Positions 15,899-24,355 of a DNA stretch of 64,000 nt are shown here, in pieces. A program made the translations under genes and the position numbers. The notes beneath the pieces are model-generated. The model had not been told where the DNA came from and ran no database searches. It saw nothing but the letters and a program-made list of their open reading frames with translations. How positions within the stretch are numbered: position 1 is the first letter of the stretch; each line of letters starts with the position of its first letter. The DNA is from Camelimonas abortus (lineage in GTDB: Bacteria > Pseudomonadota > Alphaproteobacteria > Rhizobiales > Beijerinckiaceae): the NCBI RefSeq assembly GCF_042647165.1, contig NZ_JBHRUV010000017.1; one strand, 5' to 3'.

Positions 15899-16611
15899 TT
15901 GCCAATCGCCTCTTTCTGCAGGGCCACCAGCCGGGCGGCGCCGTGACGGGCCAGACGCAGCAGCTCGAACAGCTCCTCGTCGGTGAACGGCTTGCCCTCG
16001 GCCGTGCCCTGAATTTCAACGATGCCGCCGGAGCCGGTGAGAACGAAGTTGGCGTCGGTCTCGGCGGTTGAGTCCTCGGCGTAATCGAGGTCAAGCACCG
16101 GCACGCCCTGGTGCACGCCGCAGGACACTGCCGCCACATGGTCCTTCAGCGGCTGGGTGTTGATGATGGAGCGGGCGCGCATCCACTCGATGCAGTCATG
16201 CAGCGCGACCCAGGCGCCGGTGATCGAGGCGGTGCGGGTGCCGCCGTCCGCCTGCAGCACGTCGCAGTCGATGGAGATCTGCCGCTCGCCCAGCGCCGGC
16301 AGGTCCACCACCGCCCGCAGGGAACGCCCGATCAGGCGCTGGATTTCCTGGGTGCGGCCGGACGGCTTGCCGGCGTTCACCTCGCGGCGGGTGCGCTCCA
16401 TCGTGGCGCGCGGCAGCATGGAGTATTCGGCGGTGACCCAGCCGCGCCCCTGACCGCGCAGCCAGGCCGGAGCGCGATCCTCGAGCGAGGCGGTGCAAAA
16501 GACGTGGGTGTCGCCAAAGCGCACGAGGCACGAGCCTTCGGCGTAACGGGCCACGCCGCGCTTCAGCGTCACCTTGCGCATTTCATCGGGGGCGCGTTTC
16601 GAAGGCCGCAT
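15895..16611 (-). CDS. rph: Ribonuclease PH
   Basis: A phosphate-dependent 3' exoribonuclease that trims tRNA precursors and rRNA and acts as a hexamer. The 238-residue length is normal. GRSLRAVVDL, ISIDCDVLQADGGTRTASITGA and SCGVHQGVPVLDLDY...EDSTAETDANFVLT are the conserved core of the RNase PH fold. The N-terminus RPSKRAPDEMRKV is typical, which supports ATG at 16611. It is transcribed divergently from hrcA with a 162-nt gap. Confidence 0.95.
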   Translation of the reverse strand: MRPSKRAPDEMRKVTLKRGVARYAEGSCLVRFGDTHVFCTASLEDRAPAWLRGQGRGWVTAEYSMLPRATMERTRREVNAGKPSGRTQEIQRLIGRSLRAVVDLPALGERQISIDCDVLQADGGTRTASITGAWVALHDCIEWMRARSIINTQPLKDHVAAVSCGVHQGVPVLDLDYAEDSTAETDANFVLTGSGGIVEIQGTAEGKPFTDEELFELLRLARHGAARLVALQKEAIGK

Positions 16612-16773
16612 GTAACGTTCCTGACTTCCAAGTTTGAATGACCGGTTTTCTATACCCGCTGGCCGCCCCCACCGTAAGGGGCGGCTGGCCTGTCCACGCG
16701 CCGGCCGGCGCGCCCCGCCCCCGCTGGCGAATGCGGCCTGTCCCCGCTAAATTGTGGGAAAAGCGAGGGATCC

Positions 16774-17901
16774 ATGCGCGCCAGCCGCAGGTATGGTTTC
16801 ACGAGGAGCCGGGAAGAATTGGGGACTTTTCAGAACAGGGGACCGCGCCCCGCGGCGCATGCAACCCTGAATGAGCGGTCTCGCGAGATTTTCCGCCAGA
16901 TCGTCGAAAACTACCTCGCCACAGGCGAGCCGGTGGGATCGCGCAATCTCGCCCGCGTACTGCCCATGCACCTGTCCCCGGCGTCGATCCGCAACGTCAT
17001 GTCGGATCTGGAGCACGCCGGGCTGATCTACGCGCCCCATACCTCCGCCGGCCGCCTGCCGACGGAGACAGGCCTGCGTTTTTTCGTGGACGCCGTGCTG
17101 GAGGTCGGCCATGTGGCCGACGAGGAGCGCGAGCGCATCGAACTGGAGATGCGCGCCGCCTCCAGCGACCGCTCCGTGGAGGCGATTCTCGCCCAGGCGA
17201 CCCAGGTGCTGTCCGGCCTGTCGCGCGGCGCCGGCGTGGTGCTGACCACCAAGGTCAACGCCCGCCTGCGGCAGATCGAGTTCGTCCGGCTCGGCCCGCG
17301 GCGCGGCCTCGTCGTGCTGGTCAGCGACGACGGCAATGTGGAGAACCGCCTGCTGGACCTGCCGGAAGACCTGCCCTCGTCGGCGCTGGTGGAGGCGGCC
17401 AACTTTCTCAACGCTCGCATCCGCGGCCGCACCCTGGCCGAGCTCAGACGCGACGTCGCCAGCCAGCGCGCCGCCATCCAGCGCGAGCTGGACGCCATCA
17501 CCGCGCGCCTGGTAGAGGCGGGGCTGGCGGTGGCGGGCGGCTCGGGCGAGACCAGACAGCTGATCGTGCGCGGCCAGGCCAACCTGCTGGAGGACGTGAC
17601 CGTCGGCGAAGATCTGGAGCGCATGCGGCTGCTGTTCGCCGACCTCGAAACGCAGAAGGACGTCATCGACCTTCTCTCCCGCGCTGAAGAGGGCGACGGG
17701 GTGCGGATTTACATCGGCTCGGAGAACAAGCTGTTCTCGCTGTCGGGCTCATCCACCATCGCCGCCCCGTTCCGCGACGCGGAGGAGCGCATCATCGGCG
17801 TGGTCGGGGTCATCGGACCGACGCGCCTCAATTACTCGCGCATCATTCCGATGGTGGACTACACGGCGAAAGTCGTGTCGGAACTGTTCAGGCAGCGCTA
17901 G
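16774..17901 (+). CDS. hrcA: Heat-inducible transcription repressor HrcA
   Basis: HrcA represses chaperonin genes by binding CIRCE operators, with GroEL as its co-regulator. The 375-residue protein has the N-terminal winged helix (LNERSREIFRQIVENYL, then SPASIRNVMSDLE, then AGLIYAPHTSAGRLPT), a GAF-like domain and the C-terminal VGVIGPTRLNYSRIIPMVDYTAK signature. The first 30 residues are not part of the usual domain. ATG 16774 has GCGAGGGA upstream, but TTG at 16820 is a possible later start. No CIRCE element is visible in this window, so groESL and other targets must lie elsewhere. Confidence 0.93.
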   Translation: MRASRRYGFTRSREELGTFQNRGPRPAAHATLNERSREIFRQIVENYLATGEPVGSRNLARVLPMHLSPASIRNVMSDLEHAGLIYAPHTSAGRLPTETGLRFFVDAVLEVGHVADEERERIELEMRAASSDRSVEAILAQATQVLSGLSRGAGVVLTTKVNARLRQIEFVRLGPRRGLVVLVSDDGNVENRLLDLPEDLPSSALVEAANFLNARIRGRTLAELRRDVASQRAAIQRELDAITARLVEAGLAVAGGSGETRQLIVRGQANLLEDVTVGEDLERMRLLFADLETQKDVIDLLSRAEEGDGVRIYIGSENKLFSLSGSSTIAAPFRDAEERIIGVVGVIGPTRLNYSRIIPMVDYTAKVVSELFRQR

Positions 17902-17935
17902 GCGCGCCCGGCCGGCGGCGCGGACGAAACGCCGC

Positions 17936-18457
17936 TCAGCGGCTGCCGTCGAGAATTTTCTGCATCAGCAGCAGGTCGATCCAGCGGCCGAACTTGCGGC
18001 CGACCTCCGGCATCAGCCCCACGCGCACGAATCCGAACGCCTCGTGCAGGCGGATCGACGCCTCATTGTCGGCGGTGATGGCCCCGACCATGACATGCTT
18101 GCCGCAGGCGCGCGCCGCCTCAACCAGCGGCTCCATGAGGGCCCGGCCCACGCCCCGGCGATGAAAACGCGGCGCGACGTAGACCGAGTGCTCCACGGTC
18201 GCCGCATAGCCGTCGAAATGCCGGAAATCGCCAAAGCTGGCGTAGCCGGCGACGGCGCCGTCCACTTCCGCCACGAGGAACGGATAGCCGCGGGCGCGCC
18301 GGTCCGCCATCATCGCCAGCCGGTTCTCGAGCGTCACCGGAGTTTCCGTCCAGACCGACGTGGTTTCAAGCACCGCCCAGTTGAAGATGTCGAGGATCGC
18401 CGGCGCGTCCCGGTCCGAAGCCGGGCGGACGATGACCATCTGCCTGTCCTGGGCCAT
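17936..18457 (-). CDS. GNAT family N-acetyltransferase, phosphinothricin/methionine-sulfoximine acetyltransferase type
   Basis: The 173-residue protein has the GNAT fold with the acetyl-CoA motif HRRGVGRALMEPLVEAA. The start VRPASDRDAPAILDIFNWAV and the segment TSVWTETPVTLENR match the Pat/Bar/MddA group. Members acetylate the free amino group of phosphinothricin or of methionine sulfoximine and sulfone. The native substrate here cannot be told from sequence. ATG 18457 is chosen over the longer frame because GGAGGA lies upstream. It is divergent from the SDR gene and faces hrcA. Confidence 0.8.
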   Translation of the reverse strand: MAQDRQMVIVRPASDRDAPAILDIFNWAVLETTSVWTETPVTLENRLAMMADRRARGYPFLVAEVDGAVAGYASFGDFRHFDGYAATVEHSVYVAPRFHRRGVGRALMEPLVEAARACGKHVMVGAITADNEASIRLHEAFGFVRVGLMPEVGRKFGRWIDLLLMQKILDGSR

Positions 18458-18597
18458 GGCTGCTGTCTCCTCCTGCTCCGGCCGCAGGCTCCGGCGCGGC
18501 GGCTCGCGGCGAAAACCGCTTGAGCCCGCCGGCGCGGACGTGCACACCGGAATGCGGATTGCTGGCGGCGCCAGCAGATAACACCGCGGGAGGAAAC

Positions 18598-19404
18598 ATG
18601 AACAGTCTCTTTTCCCTGGAGGGGCGCGTGGCGCTGGTGACCGGCGGCTCGCGCGGCATTGGCAAAATGATTGCGCGCGGCTTCATCGCGGGCGGCGCCA
18701 AGGTTTACATCAGCGCGCGCAAGGCCGCCGCCTGCGAAGCCGCCGCGGCGGAGCTCTCCGCCTCCGGCGGCGAATGCATCGCCCTGCCGGCCGACATCTC
18801 CACCGTGGATGGCGCAAAGGCCCTCGCCGCCGGGATCATGCGGCGGGAGGAGCGGCTCGACATCCTCGTCAACAACGCCGGCGCGGCCTGGGCGGCGGAG
18901 TTCGACGCCTTCCCGGAGAACGGCTGGGACAAGGTGATGAACCTGAACGTGAAGTCGCCGTTCTTCCTCACCCAGGCGCTGGCGGGCCATCTGCGCCGCT
19001 CCGGCGCCAGCGGGCGACCGGCCAAGGTGATCAACATCGCCTCCATCGACGGCATATTCCTCAATCCGCTGGAGACCTACTCCTACGCCGCCTCCAAGGC
19101 CGCCCTCATCCATCTCACCCGCCGCCTGGCGGCGCGGCTCATCGCCGACAACATTGTGGTGAGCGCCATCGCCCCCGGCCCGTTCAGCTCGGACATGAAC
19201 ATCGCCGCGCGCGATGAGGCCGAGGCGGTCGCCAGACGGGTGCCCGCGGGCCGCATCGGCCATGACGACGACATGGCCGGCGCCGCGATCTATCTGGCCT
19301 CGCGCGCCGGCGACTATGTGGTGGGGGCGACGCTCACCGTCGACGGCGGCGTGGCCTTCGCCAAGCCCGGATTTGAGGGCGACAGCTGGGCCGAGCGCGG
19401 ATGA
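18598..19404 (+). CDS. SDR family NAD(P)-dependent oxidoreductase
   Basis: A classical short-chain dehydrogenase/reductase of 268 residues. The cofactor motif is TGGSRGIG (15-22), NNAG is at 92-95, and the catalytic residues are Ser149, Tyr163 and Lys167 (YAASK). The Arg pair near the end of strand 2 (SARK) suggests NADP(H). The C-terminal GATLTVDGG is typical of beta-ketoacyl reductase-like members such as RhlG. The substrate is unknown. ATG 18598 is well supported by GGGAGGAA. It is divergent from the acetyltransferase gene and stands alone. Confidence 0.87.
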   Translation: MNSLFSLEGRVALVTGGSRGIGKMIARGFIAGGAKVYISARKAAACEAAAAELSASGGECIALPADISTVDGAKALAAGIMRREERLDILVNNAGAAWAAEFDAFPENGWDKVMNLNVKSPFFLTQALAGHLRRSGASGRPAKVINIASIDGIFLNPLETYSYAASKAALIHLTRRLAARLIADNIVVSAIAPGPFSSDMNIAARDEAEAVARRVPAGRIGHDDDMAGAAIYLASRAGDYVVGATLTVDGGVAFAKPGFEGDSWAERG

Positions 19405-19746
19405 GGCCGCCCCGGGGAGGGGCGGGATGATCCGGCGGCTGCGCCTGACGCAGCGCCAGCGCGGAAGACCTGACGGGACGGCCAGCCGCCCGCTCCCCTC
19501 CTCCTGGCGGGCCCTGGCGGCGCCGGCGACCATCCGTTCGCGCCGCCGGAGCCCGCAGCCGCGCGCCGGACGGGCGCTCACGACGGCGCGCCCCCCATGT
19601 CTCCCGCGCCTTGCGGCGCGCATGTTGCGCGGATCCTGGCGCAGACTTGGCGAAGCTCCCGGACGCTGCTATTGCCCTGCGAGGTTCCGAGCAGTGTCCC
19701 CTTCCGCCGGCGCTTCTGTTCGCCGCGGCAGCCGCCCAGAGAGAAG
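19405..19746 (+). other. Intergenic region upstream of lepA
   Basis: A 342-nt gap. A plausible sigma-70 promoter (TTGGCG at 19647-19652, 17 nt, TATTGC at 19670-19675) lies about 70 nt ahead of the lepA ATG. The rest is GC-rich, with Arg/Ala-rich open frames on both strands that have no ribosome binding site and resemble no family. An in-frame extension of lepA back to 19597 is possible but would add 50 residues absent from EF4 proteins. Confidence 0.5.
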
Positions 19747-21552
19747 ATGGCGCCCCATCCCATTGACAACATTCGCAACTTCTCAATCGTTGCGCATATC
19801 GACCACGGCAAGTCCACGCTGGCGGACCGGCTGATCCAGGCCACCGGCGCGGTGTCCGAGCGCGACCTGGGCGAGCAGATGCTCGACTCCATGGACATCG
19901 AGAAAGAGCGCGGCATCACCATCAAGGCGCAGACCGTCCGTCTGGAATACCGGGCGAAGGACGGCAAGACTTACATCCTGAACCTGATGGACACGCCCGG
20001 TCACGTGGACTTCGCCTATGAGGTCTCGCGGTCGCTGGCGGCCTGCGAGGGCTCGATCCTCGTCGTGGACGCCTCCCAGGGCGTGGAGGCGCAGACCCTC
20101 GCCAACGTGTACCAGGCGCTGGACGCCAACCACGAGATCGTTCCGGTCCTGAACAAGATCGACCTGCCGGCCGCCGAGCCGGAGCGGGTGAAGGAGCAGA
20201 TCGAGGACGTGATTGGCCTCGACGCCTCGGAAGCGATCCCGGTCTCGGCCAAGACCGGCCTCGGCATCCCCGACGTGCTCGAAGCCATCGTGCAGAAGCT
20301 GCCGCCGCCGGAGGGCGACGAAACCGCGCCGCTCAAGGCCATGCTGGTGGACAGCTGGTACGACTCCTACCTCGGCGTGGTGGTGCTGGTGCGCATTGTC
20401 GACGGCGTGCTGAAGAAAGGCATGACCATCCGCATGATGGGCTCCGGAGCGACCTATGGCGTCGACAGGGTCGGCGTGTTCCGGCCCAAGATGCAGGACG
20501 TGGCCGAACTCGGCCCGGGCGAGGTGGGCTTTTTCACCGGCTCGATCAAGGAAGTGGCCGACACGCGCGTCGGCGACACCATCACCGACGACCGGTGCCC
20601 GACCGCCGAGCCGCTGCCGGGCTTCAAGCCGGCGCAGCCGGTGGTGTTCTGCGGCCTGTTCCCGGTGGACGCGGCCGATTTCGAAGACCTGCGCTCGGCC
20701 ATGGGCAAGCTGCGGCTCAATGACGCCAGCTTCACCTATGAGATGGAGACCTCGGCGGCGCTGGGCTTCGGCTTCCGCTGCGGCTTCCTTGGCCTGCTGC
20801 ACCTTGAGATCATCCAGGAGCGGCTGGAGCGCGAGTTCAACCTTGACCTCATCTCCACGGCCCCCTCCGTGGTGTACCGGCTGAACATGAAAGACGGGAC
20901 GCAGATCGAGCTGCACAACCCCGCCGACATGCCGGACGTGGTGAAGATCGAGAGCATCGAGGAGCCGTGGATCCGCGCCACCATCATGACGCCGGACGAT
21001 TATCTCGGCTCCATCATCAAGCTGTGCCAGGACCGGCGTGGCGAACAGGTGGAGCTGAGCTACGTCGGCAAGCGGGCCATGGTGGTCTATGACCTGCCGC
21101 TCAACGAGGTGGTGTTCGACTTCTACGACCGCCTGAAGTCCGTGTCCAAGGGCTACGCCTCCTTCGACTATTCGGTCACCGGCTACCGCGAGGGCGACCT
21201 GGTGAAAATGTCGATCCTCGTCAATGGCGAGCCGGTCGACGCGCTCGCCATGCTGGTGCACCGCGCCCGCGCCGAAACGCGCGGCCGCGCCATGTGCGAG
21301 AAGCTGAAGGACCTGATCCCGCAGCACCTGTTCCAGATTCCGGTCCAGGCGGCGATCGGCGGCCGCATCATCGCCCGCGAAACCATCCGCGCCCTGCGCA
21401 AGGACGTGACCGCCAAGTGCTACGGCGGCGACGCCACCCGCAAGCGCAAGCTGCTGGAGCGGCAGAAGGAGGGCAAGAAGCGCATGCGCCAGTTCGGCAA
21501 GGTGGAGATCCCGCAGGAGGCGTTCATCGCCGCCCTCAAGATGGACGACTGA
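19747..21552 (+). CDS. lepA: Elongation factor 4 (LepA)
   Basis: A ribosome-bound translational GTPase implicated in 30S biogenesis and in relieving stalled ribosomes. The 601-residue protein is standard length. The P-loop is AHIDHGKST (16-24), followed by the switch region RGITIKAQTV, DTPGHVDF and NKIDLP. The LepA-specific C-terminal domain (GGRIIARETIRALRKDVTAKCYGGDATRKRKLL) confirms it is EF4 and not EF-G. ATG 19747 gives the conserved N-terminus HPIDNIRNFSIVAHIDHGKS. The gene ends at a strong terminator shared with msrB. Confidence 0.97.
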   Translation: MAPHPIDNIRNFSIVAHIDHGKSTLADRLIQATGAVSERDLGEQMLDSMDIEKERGITIKAQTVRLEYRAKDGKTYILNLMDTPGHVDFAYEVSRSLAACEGSILVVDASQGVEAQTLANVYQALDANHEIVPVLNKIDLPAAEPERVKEQIEDVIGLDASEAIPVSAKTGLGIPDVLEAIVQKLPPPEGDETAPLKAMLVDSWYDSYLGVVVLVRIVDGVLKKGMTIRMMGSGATYGVDRVGVFRPKMQDVAELGPGEVGFFTGSIKEVADTRVGDTITDDRCPTAEPLPGFKPAQPVVFCGLFPVDAADFEDLRSAMGKLRLNDASFTYEMETSAALGFGFRCGFLGLLHLEIIQERLEREFNLDLISTAPSVVYRLNMKDGTQIELHNPADMPDVVKIESIEEPWIRATIMTPDDYLGSIIKLCQDRRGEQVELSYVGKRAMVVYDLPLNEVVFDFYDRLKSVSKGYASFDYSVTGYREGDLVKMSILVNGEPVDALAMLVHRARAETRGRAMCEKLKDLIPQHLFQIPVQAAIGGRIIARETIRALRKDVTAKCYGGDATRKRKLLERQKEGKKRMRQFGKVEIPQEAFIAALKMDD

Positions 21553-21575
21553 CGCCGCGCCGCCGGCCGGGCCGC

Positions 21576-21613
21576 AAAAATCCGGGGCGCTTCCGCGGGA
21601 AGCGCCCCTTTTT
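21576..21613. terminator. Bidirectional terminator between lepA and msrB
   Basis: GGGGCGCTTCC (21584-21594) pairs with GGAAGCGCCCC (21598-21608) around a GCG loop. Five T follow at 21609-21613 and an A-run precedes at 21576-21580, so it works on both strands for the convergent genes. Confidence 0.9.
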
Positions 21614-21628
21614 CACGTCCGCCCCGGC

Positions 21629-22036
21629 TCAGTCCGGGACGAAAATGGTGGCGACGCCGTTGATGCAGTAACGCAGCCCCGTGGGCGGCGGACCGTCAGG
21701 AAACACGTGCCCGAGGTGGCCTCCGCACTGGCTGCAGTGCACCTCGGTGCGGATCATGCCGTAGCTGCGGTCCTCGCTGGTCTCGATGGCGCCTGGCTCG
21801 GGGCTGTCGAAGCTCGGCCAGCCCGTTCCGCTGTCAAATTTTTTTGCGGATGAGAACAATTTTTGGCCGCATCCCGCGCAGACAAAGGTTCCGGGTCGGG
21901 TTTCATGCAATAACGCGCAACTGCCTGGCCGTTCGGTGCCATGACCACGCAACACCGCATACTGCTCCGGCGTCAGGCGACGGCGCCATTCCTCTTCGGT
22001 ATAGGAAACGGGATATGTTTTGCCCGCGCGACTCAT
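21629..22036 (-). CDS. msrB: Peptide-methionine (R)-S-oxide reductase
   Basis: MsrB repairs the R epimer of methionine sulfoxide in proteins. The 135-residue protein has the structural zinc cysteines Cys53/Cys56 and Cys101/Cys104, GTGWPSF, the GGHLGHVFPDGP stretch and the catalytic Cys124 in RYCIN. The last residues read RYCINGVATIF rather than the more common RYCINSASLRF. The middle of the gene (21836-21960) is clearly poorer in GC than its neighbours and contains a run of seven A on the coding strand. Confidence 0.93.
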   Translation of the reverse strand: MSRAGKTYPVSYTEEEWRRRLTPEQYAVLRGHGTERPGSCALLHETRPGTFVCAGCGQKLFSSAKKFDSGTGWPSFDSPEPGAIETSEDRSYGMIRTEVHCSQCGGHLGHVFPDGPPPTGLRYCINGVATIFVPD

Positions 22037-22228
22037 GAGCTGTCACTCCCTGTCGACGCATCCCGGCCCTGACAGGGCCGGCGGCGTCAGGCGCCGTATT
22101 GTGTAGCCGGCCGGCCGCCAGCGCAACGCCAGCCGGGCGTCGCCGTCCGGACGCCCCGGCGGAGCGCCCGGCGCGGGGCGGGCAGGCATAACCCGCCAGT
22201 CTTCCCAGACCTCATCTCGTGGAATTGC

Positions 22229-24220
22229 ATGAGCGCCACCGGACATACGCAGAGCGGGCCCATGGCGGCCCCCAGCCCGTTCCGGCGCCGGCTCGCCGTG
22301 ATCATGGCGGCGGACGTCGCCGGTTACTCGCGCCTGCTCGCCACGGATGAGGAAGAGGCGCTGGCGCTGTTTCACGACTGCCGCCGGCTGTTCGAGGCGG
22401 AGGTGACGCGTTTCGGCGGCCGCGTCTTCAACACCGCCGGCGACGCCATCATGTCGGAGTTCACGTCGTCCGTTGAAGCGGTGCGGGCGGCCATGGCCAT
22501 CCAGCGCGCCCTCGAGGCGCTCAACGCCGGCTACCCGGTCCAGCGACGGATATTGTTCCGCATCGGCATATCGGTCGGCGACGTCGTGGAGGACGGCGAC
22601 GACCTGCTCGGCAACGGCGTCAACATCGCCTCACGGCTGGAAGGGATCGCGCGCCCCGGCGGGATCTGCGTGTCGCGCGGAGTATATGACACCGTCATGG
22701 GGAAAATTTCCGCCCGGTTCCGGGAACTGGGGCCGACGCCGCTGAAAAACATCCCGCATCCGGTCGAGGCGTTCGCCATCATCCCCGACGGCGAAGACAG
22801 CCAGGAGAACAGCCAGGAGAACGGCGCCCGCGCCGCCGCCACGCCGGCGGCGGGCGAAGCCCGCGCGCAGCGCAATCCCGCCCGCATGCGGGCGCGGCGG
22901 TGGCGCCGTCATGGTCTTTCCGGCCCGCCGCGCCCGCCGCTGTTCCGGGGACGCCTGTGGCGGCGACTGACGCAGATTCTGCTGGTCACCATCGCGATCT
23001 CGCTCGCCGTGCCGACCATCCGGCTCGTGCGCCAGCAGCTGGAGATTCAGCTCGGGCTGCGTCCGGCCACGTCCCGGCTCACGGCGCCGCCGCAGGCGGG
23101 GCCAGCGGACCGCAACGCGGCGGCCAGGGCCGCCTATGAGCGGGGCCGGCTGCTGGAAAGCCAGGGCCGTGCGGACTCGGCGAGCGTGGCCTACACGGAA
23201 GCCGCGCGCGCCGGCTACGTTGATCCGCCGGTACGCCTTGCCGCGCTCATTCGCGCGCGCGACGGCGCCGACGCGGCGCGCGAAGCGCTGGCGGACCTCG
23301 CGGCCATGACGAAGGACCAGGCGGCGCGCATGGTTTACCTCCAGCAGCTGGGCGCGGCCGAGCGCATTCCGCGCCTGCAGCGGATGACTGAAGAAGCGCC
23401 GGACTTCGCCCCGGCCTGGTTCGCGTTCGCCATGGCGCTGGATGACGGCCGGAGCATGCCGCCGACGCTGGCGCGGATGCAGGCCGGGAAACATGCGCTG
23501 GAGGCGTTTCTGGACAGGGTCCGTCGCGGCGCCGCCAGACGTTATTTTCTCGACGACGGCCTTCTCAATGAGTGGACCGCGCGCGCGGAGGCGCGCCTCA
23601 GCGAGCTGGACGCCGCGCTGGCGGGACGAAACGTCCGCCCGGCGCTGACCTTCGCGCCGTCCGCCCGCGGCCTCACGGTCACGGTGACGCTGCCGGAAGA
23701 CGCCACGGACGTGCGCTATCGCGTGGGCGATCACGGAAATTACACGCGCGCCGATCCGGGCGCCGCCAGCGGCGCCGGCGTCCGCAGCGCCAGCTTCACC
23801 CTGCCTGCCCCGGCCGGCAGGATCGCCCTGCAGGTGACATATACGGACGTGAACGGAATCACCGCCGGGCCGTTCGATTACAGTTTTGATCCCGAGGCGC
23901 ACGCCAGGACGAAGGAGCGCGCGGTGCTGCTCGCCACCTCGGGCTCGTGGGTCACCTGGGCCACGGACCGCGACGAGCTGTTCTTCCCCTATCTGCTGTC
24001 GCATCGCTGCGCCATTCGCAGCGCCAGCGTCGGCTTTGACGGCGCGCCCCCGGAAACCGCCCTGCCGCTGCCAAAGGAAGGCTGCGACAAGGGATCGCCG
24101 CCCCCGGCCGGCGCCCAGAACAGCATACCGGTTCCCCACGACGCCCGGAGCGTCACCGTCCGCCTCGTGCTCGCCAATGGCGACGCCGCGCCGGACGTCA
24201 CCATCGCCCGTGAGCCATGA
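22229..24220 (+). CDS. Class III adenylate/guanylate cyclase with C-terminal extracytoplasmic region
   Basis: The 663-residue protein starts with the cyclase homology domain (about residues 20-186). Metal-binding Asp29 (AADVAGYS) and Asp72 (NTAGDAIM) and the transition-state residues Asn132 and Arg136 (GVNIASRLEG) are all present, so it should be active. The NTAGD context resembles the class IIIb-type cyclases common in rhizobia. A disordered linker with SQEN twice (191-198) and a basic stretch precede one membrane helix (about 248-267). The remaining 390 residues would be periplasmic: a TPR-like helical part (about 290-460), then a beta-rich part. Catalysis inside and the sensor at the C-terminus outside is the reverse of the next gene. 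Confidence 0.8.
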   Translation: MSATGHTQSGPMAAPSPFRRRLAVIMAADVAGYSRLLATDEEEALALFHDCRRLFEAEVTRFGGRVFNTAGDAIMSEFTSSVEAVRAAMAIQRALEALNAGYPVQRRILFRIGISVGDVVEDGDDLLGNGVNIASRLEGIARPGGICVSRGVYDTVMGKISARFRELGPTPLKNIPHPVEAFAIIPDGEDSQENSQENGARAAATPAAGEARAQRNPARMRARRWRRHGLSGPPRPPLFRGRLWRRLTQILLVTIAISLAVPTIRLVRQQLEIQLGLRPATSRLTAPPQAGPADRNAAARAAYERGRLLESQGRADSASVAYTEAARAGYVDPPVRLAALIRARDGADAAREALADLAAMTKDQAARMVYLQQLGAAERIPRLQRMTEEAPDFAPAWFAFAMALDDGRSMPPTLARMQAGKHALEAFLDRVRRGAARRYFLDDGLLNEWTARAEARLSELDAALAGRNVRPALTFAPSARGLTVTVTLPEDATDVRYRVGDHGNYTRADPGAASGAGVRSASFTLPAPAGRIALQVTYTDVNGITAGPFDYSFDPEAHARTKERAVLLATSGSWVTWATDRDELFFPYLLSHRCAIRSASVGFDGAPPETALPLPKEGCDKGSPPPAGAQNSIPVPHDARSVTVRLVLANGDAAPDVTIAREP

Positions 24221-24355
24221 CCGCACCATAATGGTTTATTCAGTCAATATCTGGCGCTAGAACCTGTCGCCATAGCGTTGCGCGCCCCGCCGTCACCCGG
24301 ACGAAGGAGCGCGCGTCCGGACCGCCGCCAGGCGTCGCCAAACCAGTGCAGCGGC

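Noticed and set aside
16612..16773. CIRCE operator in front of hrcA
   Set aside because: No TTAGCACTC/GAGTGCTAA pair or close variant is present; hrcA here seems not to be under its own CIRCE.
24225..24235. ACCATAATGGT palindrome between the two cyclase genes
   Set aside because: Eleven bases with an unpaired centre and no second copy; likely chance in an AT-richer gap.
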